Part shown: one piece after another, positions 9,409-18,189 of the stretch | How the letters are laid out: every line of letters starts with the position of its first letter | Numbering within the stretch: the first letter of the stretch is position 1 | Assembly (NCBI RefSeq): GCF_016890225.1 | Contig: NZ_JAFELM010000044.1 | Location: forward strand, 82,048-146,047 | DNA from: Bacillus suaedaesalsae | GTDB lineage: Bacteria; Bacillota; Bacilli; Bacillales; SA4 | Direction of reading: 5' to 3' | DNA: 64,000 bases | Notes under the pieces: generated by a model | The model's database searches: none | What the model saw: only the letters and a program-made list of their open reading frames with translations | What the model was told of the DNA's origin: nothing | Made by a program: the position numbers and the translations under genes

Positions 9409-10389
9409 CTATTTTAAGGAAAGTCCAATTAATTCATGATATCTCGTTGGAATAGCTTGTCCATTCTTTGCTATAAGTTCGACATTATGAAGATTATGAA
9501 TTCCCAGGTTAAAAGTATTTTTACAAGATTGGATGAAGCGATCGAGATTAGGATGATCTCCTGTAATAGATAATTTCGAGACCTGGTCTTTCCCTTTTGT
9601 TAATGAGAAACGATAAAAGCTCATCACTCGTTCCAGCTCTGATAACGCGTCAGCTAATTGAGTTTGTAAACTTTCTTCTTCTCCATTCCAATATAGTTGA
9701 TCACCAAGTTCTATATCTCGTTTGATATCCCATGTACCACCATCAAGATTTAGTCTTACATGTCTAGTGAAAATTGGGACATGCTTATGAAAGATCGTGA
9801 TATTCATTGAATCAACGGTTAGTTTGAGAGTCAGTAAGTGGTCGTCAGGATGAATAAGGTCAGCATGGTATAGGAAACGGTAAAAGGATAGTGCAGTCAG
9901 ATCAGCTGCTATTGGTTTTAATTTCACCTCTTGAAGCAATTCTTTATACTCGATAACAATATTTTCAGGTGCCCCCACTAGTAATACATCTTTTTTCCCA
10001 TCTGTTTGACCAATAACGGACGTATCAAATATTGGCTCATCAAAAGGAAGATGTAACGTTTCACCTAACTCCAAATATAAGTGACCCCTCACTTCATCGT
10101 CTGGTACATGATCATCTACTTCTACTCTTCGTACAACAACAAACGGATCGGGTACAATAAATAGTGCACGCTTCCCTCTGAGTTTCCAATCACTCATACA
10201 CTCTTCTAAAATCATCGACAGCGTTTCTCGTTCAACAATCTTCCCTTCGGTGACAAGTCCTGCTGGCAGGGAACGCTCTCCATACGCATGATAGACTAGA
10301 CTTTTAGAACTATTAGAAGAGACTACATATCGTATTGCATGATCTTCAATCATTAAGCTAACTTGCTTTTGACTAATCACGATATTCAC
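9409..10389 (-). CDS. pilM: PilM-like actin-fold type IV pilus assembly ATPase
   Basis: 326 residues, soluble, with the size of PilM. This actin-like cytoplasmic protein binds the PilN N-terminal peptide. The sequence is divergent: no clear actin phosphate loop is visible at the N-terminus (MNIVISQKQVSLMIED), so the call rests mainly on position before pilN. GTG at 10389 or GTG at 10380 could start it; AGGTGA is better placed for 10380. Confidence 0.8.
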   Translation of the reverse strand: MNIVISQKQVSLMIEDHAIRYVVSSNSSKSLVYHAYGERSLPAGLVTEGKIVERETLSMILEECMSDWKLRGKRALFIVPDPFVVVRRVEVDDHVPDDEVRGHLYLELGETLHLPFDEPIFDTSVIGQTDGKKDVLLVGAPENIVIEYKELLQEVKLKPIAADLTALSFYRFLYHADLIHPDDHLLTLKLTVDSMNITIFHKHVPIFTRHVRLNLDGGTWDIKRDIELGDQLYWNGEEESLQTQLADALSELERVMSFYRFSLTKGKDQVSKLSITGDHPNLDRFIQSCKNTFNLGIHNLHNVELIAKNGQAIPTRYHELIGLSLK

Positions 10390-10400
10390 CTACCGTTCCA

Positions 10401-11165
10401 CTACGACAATTTAATCCAATTTATATACCATTCTACAATATTCTCACCAAAAAAATAACAAATAATTGCACTAACTGCGATAAAAGGCCCAAAGGGAATA
10501 GGTTGCTTACGAGATACAATACCCGTTAATAGGGCAACACCCCCTATTACAGAACCTAAAAGTGCAGCTAAAAAGAAAGAAAGTATAACACTTTGAAACC
10601 CTAACACCAATCCAATTAGAAAAGAAAGCTTCACATCTCCAAAACCCATTCCGTTACCTTTCGTAACGATTGCAATGAGTAACAACAATCCAAATCCCGC
10701 GAACGCTCCGAGGATTGAATCCCACCATGGGACCGTTGGTAAAAGGACACGAAGAATAATGAAAAAAGGCAAGAAAAATAAAAGAACTTTGTCGGGAATA
10801 ATCATATACGCAATATCTGAAACCGATATAATAACAAGCATTGAAATAAATGATAGAGCTAGAAGCAGTTCCAATGACCAGCCTAGGGTTAGACCTGAAT
10901 ATAGAAATAAGAGACCTGTGATTAGTTCCATAATAGGATAAATGGGCGAGACTTTTGCCCCACATGTTTTACATTTTCCTCGTAAAAATATGTAAGAGAA
11001 AACTGGAATGAGTTCATATGAGGATAGTGTTCGATTGCAGGAGGTACAATGAGATCTAGGTGTCGAAATTGATTCATTTTGCGGAATACGAAGTCCGACT
11101 ACGTTATAAAACGAGCCGAGTGTTAAACCAATGATAAATAAATAGGTTAAATAGAATAGTTCCAT
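10401..11165 (-). CDS. comC: Prepilin peptidase (A24 aspartic protease, N-methylating type)
   Basis: 254 residues with about seven membrane segments. It cleaves prepilin leaders after Gly and methylates the new N-terminus. Two zinc-binding CxxC pairs of the methylase domain are C40/C43 and C65/C68. Catalytic aspartates are D117 (SVSDIAYMIIPD) and D177 in GFGDVK. GAGGTGA precedes the ATG at 11165. B. subtilis has comC at this position between folC and spoIIB; here it serves a full pilus operon, so pilD would be an equally fair name. Confidence 0.95.
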   Translation of the reverse strand: MELFYLTYLFIIGLTLGSFYNVVGLRIPQNESISTPRSHCTSCNRTLSSYELIPVFSYIFLRGKCKTCGAKVSPIYPIMELITGLLFLYSGLTLGWSLELLLALSFISMLVIISVSDIAYMIIPDKVLLFFLPFFIILRVLLPTVPWWDSILGAFAGFGLLLLIAIVTKGNGMGFGDVKLSFLIGLVLGFQSVILSFFLAALLGSVIGGVALLTGIVSRKQPIPFGPFIAVSAIICYFFGENIVEWYINWIKLS

Positions 11166-11189
11166 ATTATCACCTCAATAATAAAAGAA

Positions 11190-11205
11190 CCCCCTGGTGA
11201 GGGGG
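11190..11205 (-). terminator. Terminator/attenuator after the pilin gene
   Basis: A 6-bp all-strong stem, CCCCCT pairing with AGGGGG around GGTG, is followed on the minus strand by TTCTTTTATT. It sits between the pilin and the peptidase gene, so it would let the pilin message be more abundant than the downstream assembly genes. Confidence 0.75.
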
Positions 11206-11221
11206 CACGAAATAATAGTAA

Positions 11222-11617
11222 TTAACTAGCTGGTACTGTTGGTGTTACATAATCAGGTTTGGTAGTTTTTTCAGTACCTTCTGTGTATTTACCGGCATTA
11301 TAAGTACCGTCAAATTCCACATCACCATCAAAAGGACTTAAAGGTGCAGCGTCTAAATACTTTGCAGCAACGAGCTCTTCTACAGAATATCCTTCATCTG
11401 TGCCTTCATCCTCTTCAGCGATTGCTGCTAATTTCCCTGCAGCTTCTATCATATCAATATTTGCTTGATATGCATCTTCTTTCGATTTTTCAATAATATT
11501 ACTAATACTCGGCACAGCAATCCCCGCAATAATCCCTAAAATCACAATAACTGCAAGTAGTTCAACAAGTGTTAAACCTTTTTGTTCTTTCATCTTTTTC
11601 ATAAAGTTTTTAACCAT
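11222..11617 (-). CDS. pilA: Major type IV pilin (prepilin)
   Basis: 131 residues from ATG 11617, with AAGGGGG 9 nt upstream (the ATG at 11644 has none). A 14-residue basic leader ends in KG, and cleavage gives LTLVELLAVIVILGIIAG with Glu at +5. Position +1 is Leu rather than the commoner Phe. The globular part has about 80 residues and no cysteine pair. PilA-type pilins form the fibre, extended by PilB and retracted by PilT. It resembles ComGC as well, but the surrounding complete pilus operon favours a true pilin. Confidence 0.88.
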   Translation of the reverse strand: MVKNFMKKMKEQKGLTLVELLAVIVILGIIAGIAVPSISNIIEKSKEDAYQANIDMIEAAGKLAAIAEEDEGTDEGYSVEELVAAKYLDAAPLSPFDGDVEFDGTYNAGKYTEGTEKTTKPDYVTPTVPAS

Positions 11618-11794
11618 GATTCGTTTCCCCCTTAAATAATTCAATATCTATATCTCTGCTTAACTTGATGTCTTTGTATAGTTATAAAGTCATGCGAATT
11701 TTGTCATGTTCGCTCGCATAATGCTATTATACTATCAACTCGATTAGAATACTATTAGTGTTTTTTTCTTTTTTGGAAAAAAAATTATTACTAT

Positions 11795-13003
11795 TTAGCC
11801 AATTTTTTCAAAGATTGTAAACATCGGTACGGCAATGGATGCGACAATACTCCCAACAACAAAAGCTAAAAGTACAATCATCATCGGCTCAATTAGCGAT
11901 TTTATTTGATCTGTTGTTGCCTCAACTTCAGCCTCATAATAATCGGCTACTTTGTCCAGCATAACATCCAGGGAACCTGTCGTTTCTCCTACTGAAATCA
12001 TCTGACTTACCATTGGTGGAAATACCCAATGACCCTTCATTGGTTCTGCTAATGGGCGACCTTGTTCAAGTGAAAGTCTGGATTGCCTAATAACTCTTGA
12101 AATCACTTCATTTCCTACAATTTTCTCGACTATCGAAACGGACTGAAGAATTGGAACTGCGCTGGCGAATAGTGAACTAAGAGTTCTTGTTAGTCTTGCA
12201 AGAGCCGCCTTTTGCAATAGTTTGCCGAATATAGGAAGCTTTAGAAGAAAATAATCAAAATAATAACGAAGTTCTTTATTATTCAGAACTATTGTAAGTC
12301 CAACGTAAATAGCAATCCCTACTAACAGTAACAACCACCAAAAATGTGTAAAAAAGCTGGATAACCATAGGACAAATCGTGTTATTGCTGGAAGTTCAGC
12401 TCCAAATGATGCAAACATATTCACAAAGGTTGGAACAACAACTGCCAGAAGAAAAATAACGATGACTATGGAAATACTTCCTACAACCAAGGGGTATGTC
12501 ATTGCTGATTTTACCTTTTGTCTCGTACGGTTTTGTTTTTCATAATAGTCTGCAAGTCGGTCAAGAATTTCGTCCAGGTTCCCTCCCGCCTCACCAGCTC
12601 TCATCATATTAATGAATAATGGTGGAAACACTTTTCGATATTTCTCTGCTGCATCTGTATAAGGGATACCTGCTCTCAAACCTTCTTCAACATGATGTAA
12701 TACTCTTTTTAAAATTTTATTACTAGTTTGCTCATGTAAAATATTCGTGGCTTCAACTAATGGAATCCCTGCTTTTAACAGCGTTGAGAATTGGCGGACA
12801 TATACGACAAAATCTCGGAGCTTAATTTTTTCTTGCCCAAACTTTATTTCACGATAAAGAATTCCAGTTAATTCATTAATGTGAATGACAGCAATTCCTT
12901 TTTCCCGTAAGATTGTCGTTGCCTCTCGTTTTGTTTCTCCTTGAATCTTTCCTGAAACCTTGATGCCACGTTTATCTCTACCCTCGTATTTAAAAATTGG
13001 CAT
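11795..13003 (-). CDS. pilC: Type IV pilus inner-membrane platform protein PilC (GspF family)
   Basis: 402 residues. The N-terminal part (FKYEGRDKRGIKVSGKI) is followed by two homologous GspF domains (about 65-190 and 270-390), each with GEAGG- or GETTG-type motifs (MRAGEAGGNLDEIL, ISVGETTGSLDVML) and hydrophobic segments. It is the membrane rotor engaged by PilB and PilT. The ATG directly follows the pilT stop; AGGAG lies within the pilT end. Confidence 0.96.
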   Translation of the reverse strand: MPIFKYEGRDKRGIKVSGKIQGETKREATTILREKGIAVIHINELTGILYREIKFGQEKIKLRDFVVYVRQFSTLLKAGIPLVEATNILHEQTSNKILKRVLHHVEEGLRAGIPYTDAAEKYRKVFPPLFINMMRAGEAGGNLDEILDRLADYYEKQNRTRQKVKSAMTYPLVVGSISIVIVIFLLAVVVPTFVNMFASFGAELPAITRFVLWLSSFFTHFWWLLLLVGIAIYVGLTIVLNNKELRYYFDYFLLKLPIFGKLLQKAALARLTRTLSSLFASAVPILQSVSIVEKIVGNEVISRVIRQSRLSLEQGRPLAEPMKGHWVFPPMVSQMISVGETTGSLDVMLDKVADYYEAEVEATTDQIKSLIEPMMIVLLAFVVGSIVASIAVPMFTIFEKIG

Positions 13004-14044
13004 CTAGACGCCACTCTCCTGTAAAAAAGGTGCTGCTGTTTCTCTTGAAATAACCTTTTCTTCAAGTAGCTCCTTGATTGACATTTCAAACGTATGCATT
13101 CCGCCGGATTTGCTTGTTTGCATCACGCTATGAATTTGATGGATCTTTTCATTTCGAATTAAGTTTTTAATAGCGGCATTATTAATTAATATTTCATTAG
13201 CGGTGACTCTTCCTGAACGATCAGCAGTTGGTAGCAGACGCTGTGAAATAACAGCTGCTAAAACAGCTGCCAGCTGTATTCTAACTTGAGCCTGCTGACT
13301 CGGGGGAAAAACGTCAATAATTCGATCAATTGTCGAAGGAGCATTCGTCGTATGAAGTGTACCTAGAACTAAATGCCCTGTTTCGGCTGCTGTAATCGCA
13401 GTTGAAATCGTTTCAAGATCACGCATCTCACCAACAAGGATGACATCAGGATCTTGTCGTAAACATGCCCTGAGGCCATTTGAGAAGTTTTGTGTATCAA
13501 AACCAACTTCCCGCTGATCAATAATACAATGTTTATGCTTATGTAAATATTCAATCGGATCCTCGAGTGTAATAATATGTCTTCTCATATTTTGATTCAT
13601 ATAATCAATCATAGACGCAAGCGTTGTAGATTTCCCGCTTCCTGTTGGACCCGTTACTAAAACAAGCCCTTGCTGTTTAGCTGCGATTTCTTTCAACACC
13701 ATCGGCATTCCAAGATCCTCTAAGCTAGGAATTGTCGTTGGAACAACTCGAATGGCTAAGCTGATACACGAGCGTTGGCGATAAATATTTACACGAAAGC
13801 GAGAGACACCGGGTATCCCGTAAGAGAAATCTAATTCCCCTTTTTCCTCAAACTTTCTCCAAGAGTCTCCAGTTACAATTCCTTTTGCCATTTCTTCTGT
13901 ATCCTGTGGAGTAAGAGCATCCTTTCCATATTGCTTTAAATCACCGTGAATTCTCATAATCGGCGGAACACCGATAGTAAGATGAATATCGGAGGCACCG
14001 ATTTCAAAGGCTGCACGTAATATATGATCTAATCTTTCCTGCAT
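13004..14044 (-). CDS. pilT: Twitching-motility retraction ATPase PilT
   Basis: 346 residues, typical of PilT. This hexameric ATPase depolymerises the pilus and drives twitching. Walker A is GPTGSGKST at about residue 130, the Asp box LEDPIEYLH follows, and Walker B is DPDVILVGEMRD. The PilT signature AIRNLIRxxK appears as AIKNLIRNEKIHQIHS near the C-terminus. TTAGGAGG precedes the ATG. The B. subtilis comG system has no PilT, so its presence argues for dynamic pili. Confidence 0.96.
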   Translation of the reverse strand: MQERLDHILRAAFEIGASDIHLTIGVPPIMRIHGDLKQYGKDALTPQDTEEMAKGIVTGDSWRKFEEKGELDFSYGIPGVSRFRVNIYRQRSCISLAIRVVPTTIPSLEDLGMPMVLKEIAAKQQGLVLVTGPTGSGKSTTLASMIDYMNQNMRRHIITLEDPIEYLHKHKHCIIDQREVGFDTQNFSNGLRACLRQDPDVILVGEMRDLETISTAITAAETGHLVLGTLHTTNAPSTIDRIIDVFPPSQQAQVRIQLAAVLAAVISQRLLPTADRSGRVTANEILINNAAIKNLIRNEKIHQIHSVMQTSKSGGMHTFEMSIKELLEEKVISRETAAPFLQESGV

Positions 14045-14055
14045 AGCTTGTCCTC

Positions 14056-15696
14056 CTAATCACTTAACGCTACTCGTAAAACTTCTTGAACAGTCGTCAA
14101 ACCTTGCTTTACTTTTAATAATCCATCATCAATAAGGAAAATCATCCCGTTGCGTAGTGCATATTCTCTTAAGGAATGAACAGAGTTATTATTCATCATC
14201 ATACTTCTCATTTGATCATCAATAACGAGCACTTCATGTATGGCGAGTCTTCCTTTATATCCCGTGTCATTACATGCTTTACAACCTCGGCCTGTGAATA
14301 CTTGTTCAACCTTTAAACCACGCTTTTGAAACACGTTTTGTTCCATTTCAGTAGGTGGATGAGCAACTGAACATTCGTTACAAATTTTTCGAACAAGGCG
14401 CTGTGCCACTATGCCTGAAAGTGATGATACAACTAAAAACGGTTCAATTCCCATATCAAATAGTCGTGGTATTGTTCCAATGGCACTATTTGTATGCATC
14501 GTGCTTAATACTAGGTGACCTGTCAGTGATGCCCTGATGGCAATTTCTGCTGTTTCTGCATCACGTATTTCACCGACCATCACTACATTCGGATCTTGTC
14601 GTAAGATTGAACGAAGACCATTTGCAAAGGTTAGTCCAACTTGATGATTTACTTGTACTTGGTTAATTCCCTCCACCTGGTACTCAACAGGATCCTCAAT
14701 CGTAATGATATTAACATCTTCCGTGTTAATGTGATTTACCGCTGAATATACGGTTGAAGTTTTCCCTGATCCAGTTGGCCCTGTTACTAAAACCATTCCC
14801 GATGGTCTCTCGATAAGGTTAATAAACCGTTGCAAGTTAACTTTATTAAAGCTCATTTGTGAAAGTTTCATTAAGGCATTGCTTAAATCTAATACACGAA
14901 TAACAACCTTTTCTCCAAAAACGGTAGGCAAAATGGAAATACGTAAATCAACACTCGTATAATCTAGATTCAGTTTAATTCTACCGTCCTGAGGAAGACG
15001 GGTTTCAGTAATATTTAAATTAGCCATAATTTTTATACGCGCTGTTAAAACATTTTGTAATGCTTTTGGTAAAGTTCTTTCTGTTCTGAGTAACCCATCA
15101 ACCCGGTATCTTACGAGCAACTTAGTTTCATGAGGATCAATATGGATATCACTCGCTTTTTGCTGAATTCCTGCTGTTAATATTTGATTTACTAATCGGA
15201 TTGCTGGTGCGTTTTCACCATCTTGCTCCACATCGTTTGTTACTTGAAAGTCTTCTGGAAATTCCTCGATGTTATAGTACTTCCCAATCGCAGCAAGTAT
15301 TTCATCACGTGCAGCAATAACTTGAGAAATCTGAAACCCTGTTGATAACCGCAAATCATCGATTGCGTAATAGTCCATAGGATCATTCATTGCAACAGTT
15401 AGCGTGTTACCCTCTTTTTTTATAGGAATTAAAAGATTACGTCTTGCAAAATCCTTTTGTACAAGGCTCATTAGACTAGCATCAATCGGATATCGATATA
15501 AGCTTATATGAGAGATACCAAGCTGTACCTCTAGTACTTCTATTAACTGTTGCTCGGAAATAATTCCTCTTTCAAGCAAAGCATCGCCAAGCTTTTGATT
15601 TTCTTTTTTCGTATGTAAAGCATCTTCAAGCTGTGCTTCTGTTATCAGACCTGCCTCTATAAGCAAATCCCCTAATCTCTTTCTCATTGCTGGCAT
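14056..15696 (-). CDS. pilB: Type IV pilus extension ATPase PilB (with MshEN motifs)
   Basis: 546 residues from ATG 15696 with AAGGGGTG upstream; GTG at 15705 is the longer alternative. Two MshEN-type c-di-GMP motifs lie in tandem at residues 7-30 (RLGDLL, G16, L23, L27) and 35-58 (KLGDAL, G44, L51, L55, Q58). The GspE ATPase core has Walker [11 protein letters not shown] and Walker B NVVMVGEIRD. The tetra-cysteine zinc site is CNEC plus CKAC near the C-terminus. A TATAAT hexamer at 15755-15760 on the plus strand marks the divergent promoter region with the pseudopilin genes. Confidence 0.96.
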   Translation of the reverse strand: MPAMRKRLGDLLIEAGLITEAQLEDALHTKKENQKLGDALLERGIISEQQLIEVLEVQLGISHISLYRYPIDASLMSLVQKDFARRNLLIPIKKEGNTLTVAMNDPMDYYAIDDLRLSTGFQISQVIAARDEILAAIGKYYNIEEFPEDFQVTNDVEQDGENAPAIRLVNQILTAGIQQKASDIHIDPHETKLLVRYRVDGLLRTERTLPKALQNVLTARIKIMANLNITETRLPQDGRIKLNLDYTSVDLRISILPTVFGEKVVIRVLDLSNALMKLSQMSFNKVNLQRFINLIERPSGMVLVTGPTGSGKTSTVYSAVNHINTEDVNIITIEDPVEYQVEGINQVQVNHQVGLTFANGLRSILRQDPNVVMVGEIRDAETAEIAIRASLTGHLVLSTMHTNSAIGTIPRLFDMGIEPFLVVSSLSGIVAQRLVRKICNECSVAHPPTEMEQNVFQKRGLKVEQVFTGRGCKACNDTGYKGRLAIHEVLVIDDQMRSMMMNNNSVHSLREYALRNGMIFLIDDGLLKVKQGLTTVQEVLRVALSD

Positions 15697-15826
15697 GACC
15701 CTCACCCCTTTATTTGGAAAAATGATGATTAAATGTTTACTATTCCTCGCATTGTATAATAAAGTAGAGTTAATAATTGAAAAGTACGTTCTTTTTTGTC
15801 GAACTTTCTAAGAAGAGGGATCTGTG

Positions 15827-16267
15827 ATGAAAACAAATACTCAAGCTGGCTTAACGTTACTAGAGGTTCTAGCTTCTATCGTTATAGTAGGATTAATTGT
15901 TACAACATTTTTTGGCTTCTTTTCTCAATCCATGCTGTTTTCTTCTAAAAATGAAGAAAATTTACAAGCCATTAATATTGCTAGAAAGATCTTAGTCGTT
16001 GTTCAAGAAGCAAAAGTATCAGACCTCGATCGTTTAGACAATGATACGAAATCTGAAATAGGTATAAAGAACGACGATCCATCTTTACCTTATTATATAG
16101 AAGATAAAAAGAATAATAAATATTATGTTAAAGTTGAGCCCATTTTAGATAAGGCTACTTATTCTCTTACACCTATTTCAGTCCAAGTTAGCACGACTCC
16201 ATTCGAAGATGAAAATGCAAAAATAACAGAAACGTTCGGTTACGTTAAAGGTGTTGCCCATGAATAA
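15827..16267 (+). CDS. Prepilin-like minor pilin (pseudopilin)
   Basis: 146 residues. The leader ends in QAG, followed by LTLLEVLASIVIVGLIVTT with Glu at +5, a class III prepilin signature that ComC should process. The rest is a short globular domain (DDPSLPYYIEDKKNN) of no family I recognise. ATG 15827 has AGAGGGA 6 nt upstream; GTG 15824 just before it is less likely. First of three plus-strand genes with overlapping ends, divergent from pilB. Probably a minor pilin that primes or tips the fibre (inference). Confidence 0.85.
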   Translation: MKTNTQAGLTLLEVLASIVIVGLIVTTFFGFFSQSMLFSSKNEENLQAINIARKILVVVQEAKVSDLDRLDNDTKSEIGIKNDDPSLPYYIEDKKNNKYYVKVEPILDKATYSLTPISVQVSTTPFEDENAKITETFGYVKGVAHE

Positions 16268-16700
16268 TCAAAAAGGAATTACATTAATTGAGGTGTTAGT
16301 TACACTCTCCATACTCGTAATCGTGAGTGGACTTGTTTATGGCGTTTTTTTTCAAAGCTTAACTTCCTATGAAAAAACACAAAGTCATGCACTTTTGAGA
16401 CAAGAAGCGAACGTTATTTTGGCAGAGTTAACAGCTGCACATCGTAAATTAGATACCTATACTCTTTCTACAGACGAAAATAAAGCCATTTTTCTAAATG
16501 ACGAGAACATAAGTAACAATGCCTTTTCCTACGAGCTTAACATAAATGGACAAGGAATCTCGAATTCAGTAAGAAGGATGAAAACAGATCAATTTATTGA
16601 TGTGGAATTGACTGTTTCTGTTTCAAACGATGAAGAGCAAACCTTTACAATTTCTACCATTATCAACAAGGTATCCGGAGGTGACGACGTTGAAAATTAA
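16260..16700 (+). CDS. Prepilin-like minor pilin (PilW/GspJ-like)
   Basis: 146 residues from ATG 16260 with AAAGGTG upstream. It begins MNNQKG, then ITLIEVLVTLSILVIVSGLVYGVFFQSL, with Glu at +5 of the predicted mature protein. The start overlaps the previous gene by 8 nt and the end overlaps the next by 11 nt, so the three are translated as one unit. The globular part is short and has no cysteines. The N-terminal motif and context resemble PilW/GspJ-type minor pilins; a closer assignment is not possible. Confidence 0.85.
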   Translation: MNNQKGITLIEVLVTLSILVIVSGLVYGVFFQSLTSYEKTQSHALLRQEANVILAELTAAHRKLDTYTLSTDENKAIFLNDENISNNAFSYELNINGQGISNSVRRMKTDQFIDVELTVSVSNDEEQTFTISTIINKVSGGDDVEN

Positions 16701-18153
16701 TGAACAAGGATCCACTCTAATTATCACGCTTCTAACAATAGTCGTCATCCTTATCTTTTCTTCAGTACTTATTAATACAACCTTAAATAGTGCTGCTCAA
16801 ATCAATAAAACAGAACAAGATATACAAGCTACTCATCTAGCAGAGATGGGAGTCAGTTATTTTCATGAAGCAATCAAAACTGAAATAAATAGGATGAAAG
16901 AAGAAGGAATACCTTTATCTGTTGCAAATGTTACCGAAATGGTTAACAGAATTGTTAATAATGAAATAGTAATTGAAGAGGGATATTCATTTTTACTTAA
17001 ACTTGAAGATACCCGTCCATATTATGATTCACAATTAAAAGAAATTGTGATTGCTTACCAAAGTATTGGTATTATCAAAGAATCTGAGAGGATTGAAAGG
17101 GTAATAACAGATAGAAAGAAACTAAGTGGGAAACTTGTACGTGTTGGTAACGGCGAGTTACCACCGCCTCAAAACCCCGACGGAGAACCATTTAATTCCA
17201 AAAACGAATTTGATCATTTATTTGCCCTTACAGTAAGACCAGTTACTATGCCTCCAGGAAGTCTTAATTTTGATGATCATGTAGTACAAACCAGCGAAAA
17301 GAAGTATGAAAATAGTGTTAGATTCACAAAACAATTAAAATTGAAATCTGGAGCAAGCCAATATGTTCGTGATGAGTTTTTAGTTGAAAGTCATTTAGAG
17401 TTAGAATCTCCTTCTACCTTGACAATTGGTGGAAATGCTCAGTTTGATGGGAAGGCAGACATTAAAAGTCGTTCTAATGTTGAAATTGGAAAATCCCTAT
17501 TTGTTAATAATGAGCTACTTTTAGATTCACCATCTACACTTACTGTTGGTGGTGCTGCAGAGTTCGATCGTAAACTAGATGTAAAATCAGGTTCCTCTCT
17601 AACTGTTACGGAGTTTCTTCTGGTAAATGGAGAAACTCTAATAGATTCACCATCCACCATCAATGTTGGGGGCAATGCCAGGTTATTACATAAACTGGAT
17701 GTAAAAAAAGGTAGCACATTCAAAGTTGGGAACAACTTATATGTTGATCTAGAAACTTTACTCGATTCACCTTCTTCATTAGATGTAGGTGGGAGCTTAT
17801 GGATCGGTCACAAGTTAGATGTGAAAAGTGGATCTCAATTAACAGTTGGACACCACCTATTTGTTGATCACGAGACTCAAGTAGAGGGAAAAATTATGGT
17901 TGGTGGAAATGCATATTTTAAACACCCTGTAAAAGTAGATAATCGAAAAGGTAAGGTCTGTATATACGGAACTGCTACTTTCTCAGGTAATCAAGATCGG
18001 GCGATTATTGATGAAAATGCAACATCCTGTAACAATCAACCAACTGGCACGATTTATGTATTAAACAAACCAATTCCCCCAAGTAATAACGACGGAGAAG
18101 ATGATCAGAACAATGGTGATGTGTTAATTGATTCGGAAGGCATTCAATATTGA
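16690..18153 (+). CDS. Pilus-locus membrane protein with 40-residue beta-solenoid-like repeats
   Basis: 487 residues from TTG 16690, which has GGAGGTGA 6 nt upstream (the frame is open further up but without an RBS). The N-terminus EQGSTLIITLLTIVVILIFSSVLI is PilX_N-like: a prepilin-type leader Gly but no Glu at +5. A helical region to about residue 140 follows, then a Pro-rich linker. Residues 244-401 hold four units of about 40 residues, each built of two 20-residue halves (xVGG-A-F--KLDVKSGS and LxVGxxLFVNxETLLDSPS). This pattern suggests a bactofilin- or autotransporter-like beta-helix. The tail is acidic. Function unknown; probably displayed with the pilus. Confidence 0.8.
   Translation: MKINEQGSTLIITLLTIVVILIFSSVLINTTLNSAAQINKTEQDIQATHLAEMGVSYFHEAIKTEINRMKEEGIPLSVANVTEMVNRIVNNEIVIEEGYSFLLKLEDTRPYYDSQLKEIVIAYQSIGIIKESERIERVITDRKKLSGKLVRVGNGELPPPQNPDGEPFNSKNEFDHLFALTVRPVTMPPGSLNFDDHVVQTSEKKYENSVRFTKQLKLKSGASQYVRDEFLVESHLELESPSTLTIGGNAQFDGKADIKSRSNVEIGKSLFVNNELLLDSPSTLTVGGAAEFDRKLDVKSGSSLTVTEFLLVNGETLIDSPSTINVGGNARLLHKLDVKKGSTFKVGNNLYVDLETLLDSPSSLDVGGSLWIGHKLDVKSGSQLTVGHHLFVDHETQVEGKIMVGGNAYFKHPVKVDNRKGKVCIYGTATFSGNQDRAIIDENATSCNNQPTGTIYVLNKPIPPSNNDGEDDQNNGDVLIDSEGIQY
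17419..17892 (+). repeat. Tandem 120-bp coding repeat
   Basis: In-frame units start at 17419, 17539, 17659 and 17779 (the last is 114 bp). Each encodes a 40-residue block beginning xxVGG and ending DSPS. A partial, diverged unit precedes them at about 17320. The DNA copies have diverged while the protein pattern holds, which suggests an old duplication under selection. Confidence 0.85.
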
Positions 18154-18156
18154 CAC

Positions 18157-18189
18157 AAAAAGCACGTACCAGAGTGGTACGTGCTTTTT
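18157..18189. terminator. Bidirectional terminator between convergent genes
   Basis: A 14-bp perfect stem, AAAAAGCACGTACC pairing with GGTACGTGCTTTTT around AGAGT. A-runs on one side and T-runs on the other serve both the plus-strand trio and the minus-strand gene whose stop lies in it. Confidence 0.9.

Noticed and set aside
17439..17735. 98-residue minus-strand frame
   Set aside because: Antisense of the repeat units in the beta-solenoid gene; its regularity comes from that gene.
17419..17892. Regularly spaced repeats as a CRISPR array
   Set aside because: The 120-bp units are in-frame coding repeats without constant repeats and variable spacers; no cas genes in the window.
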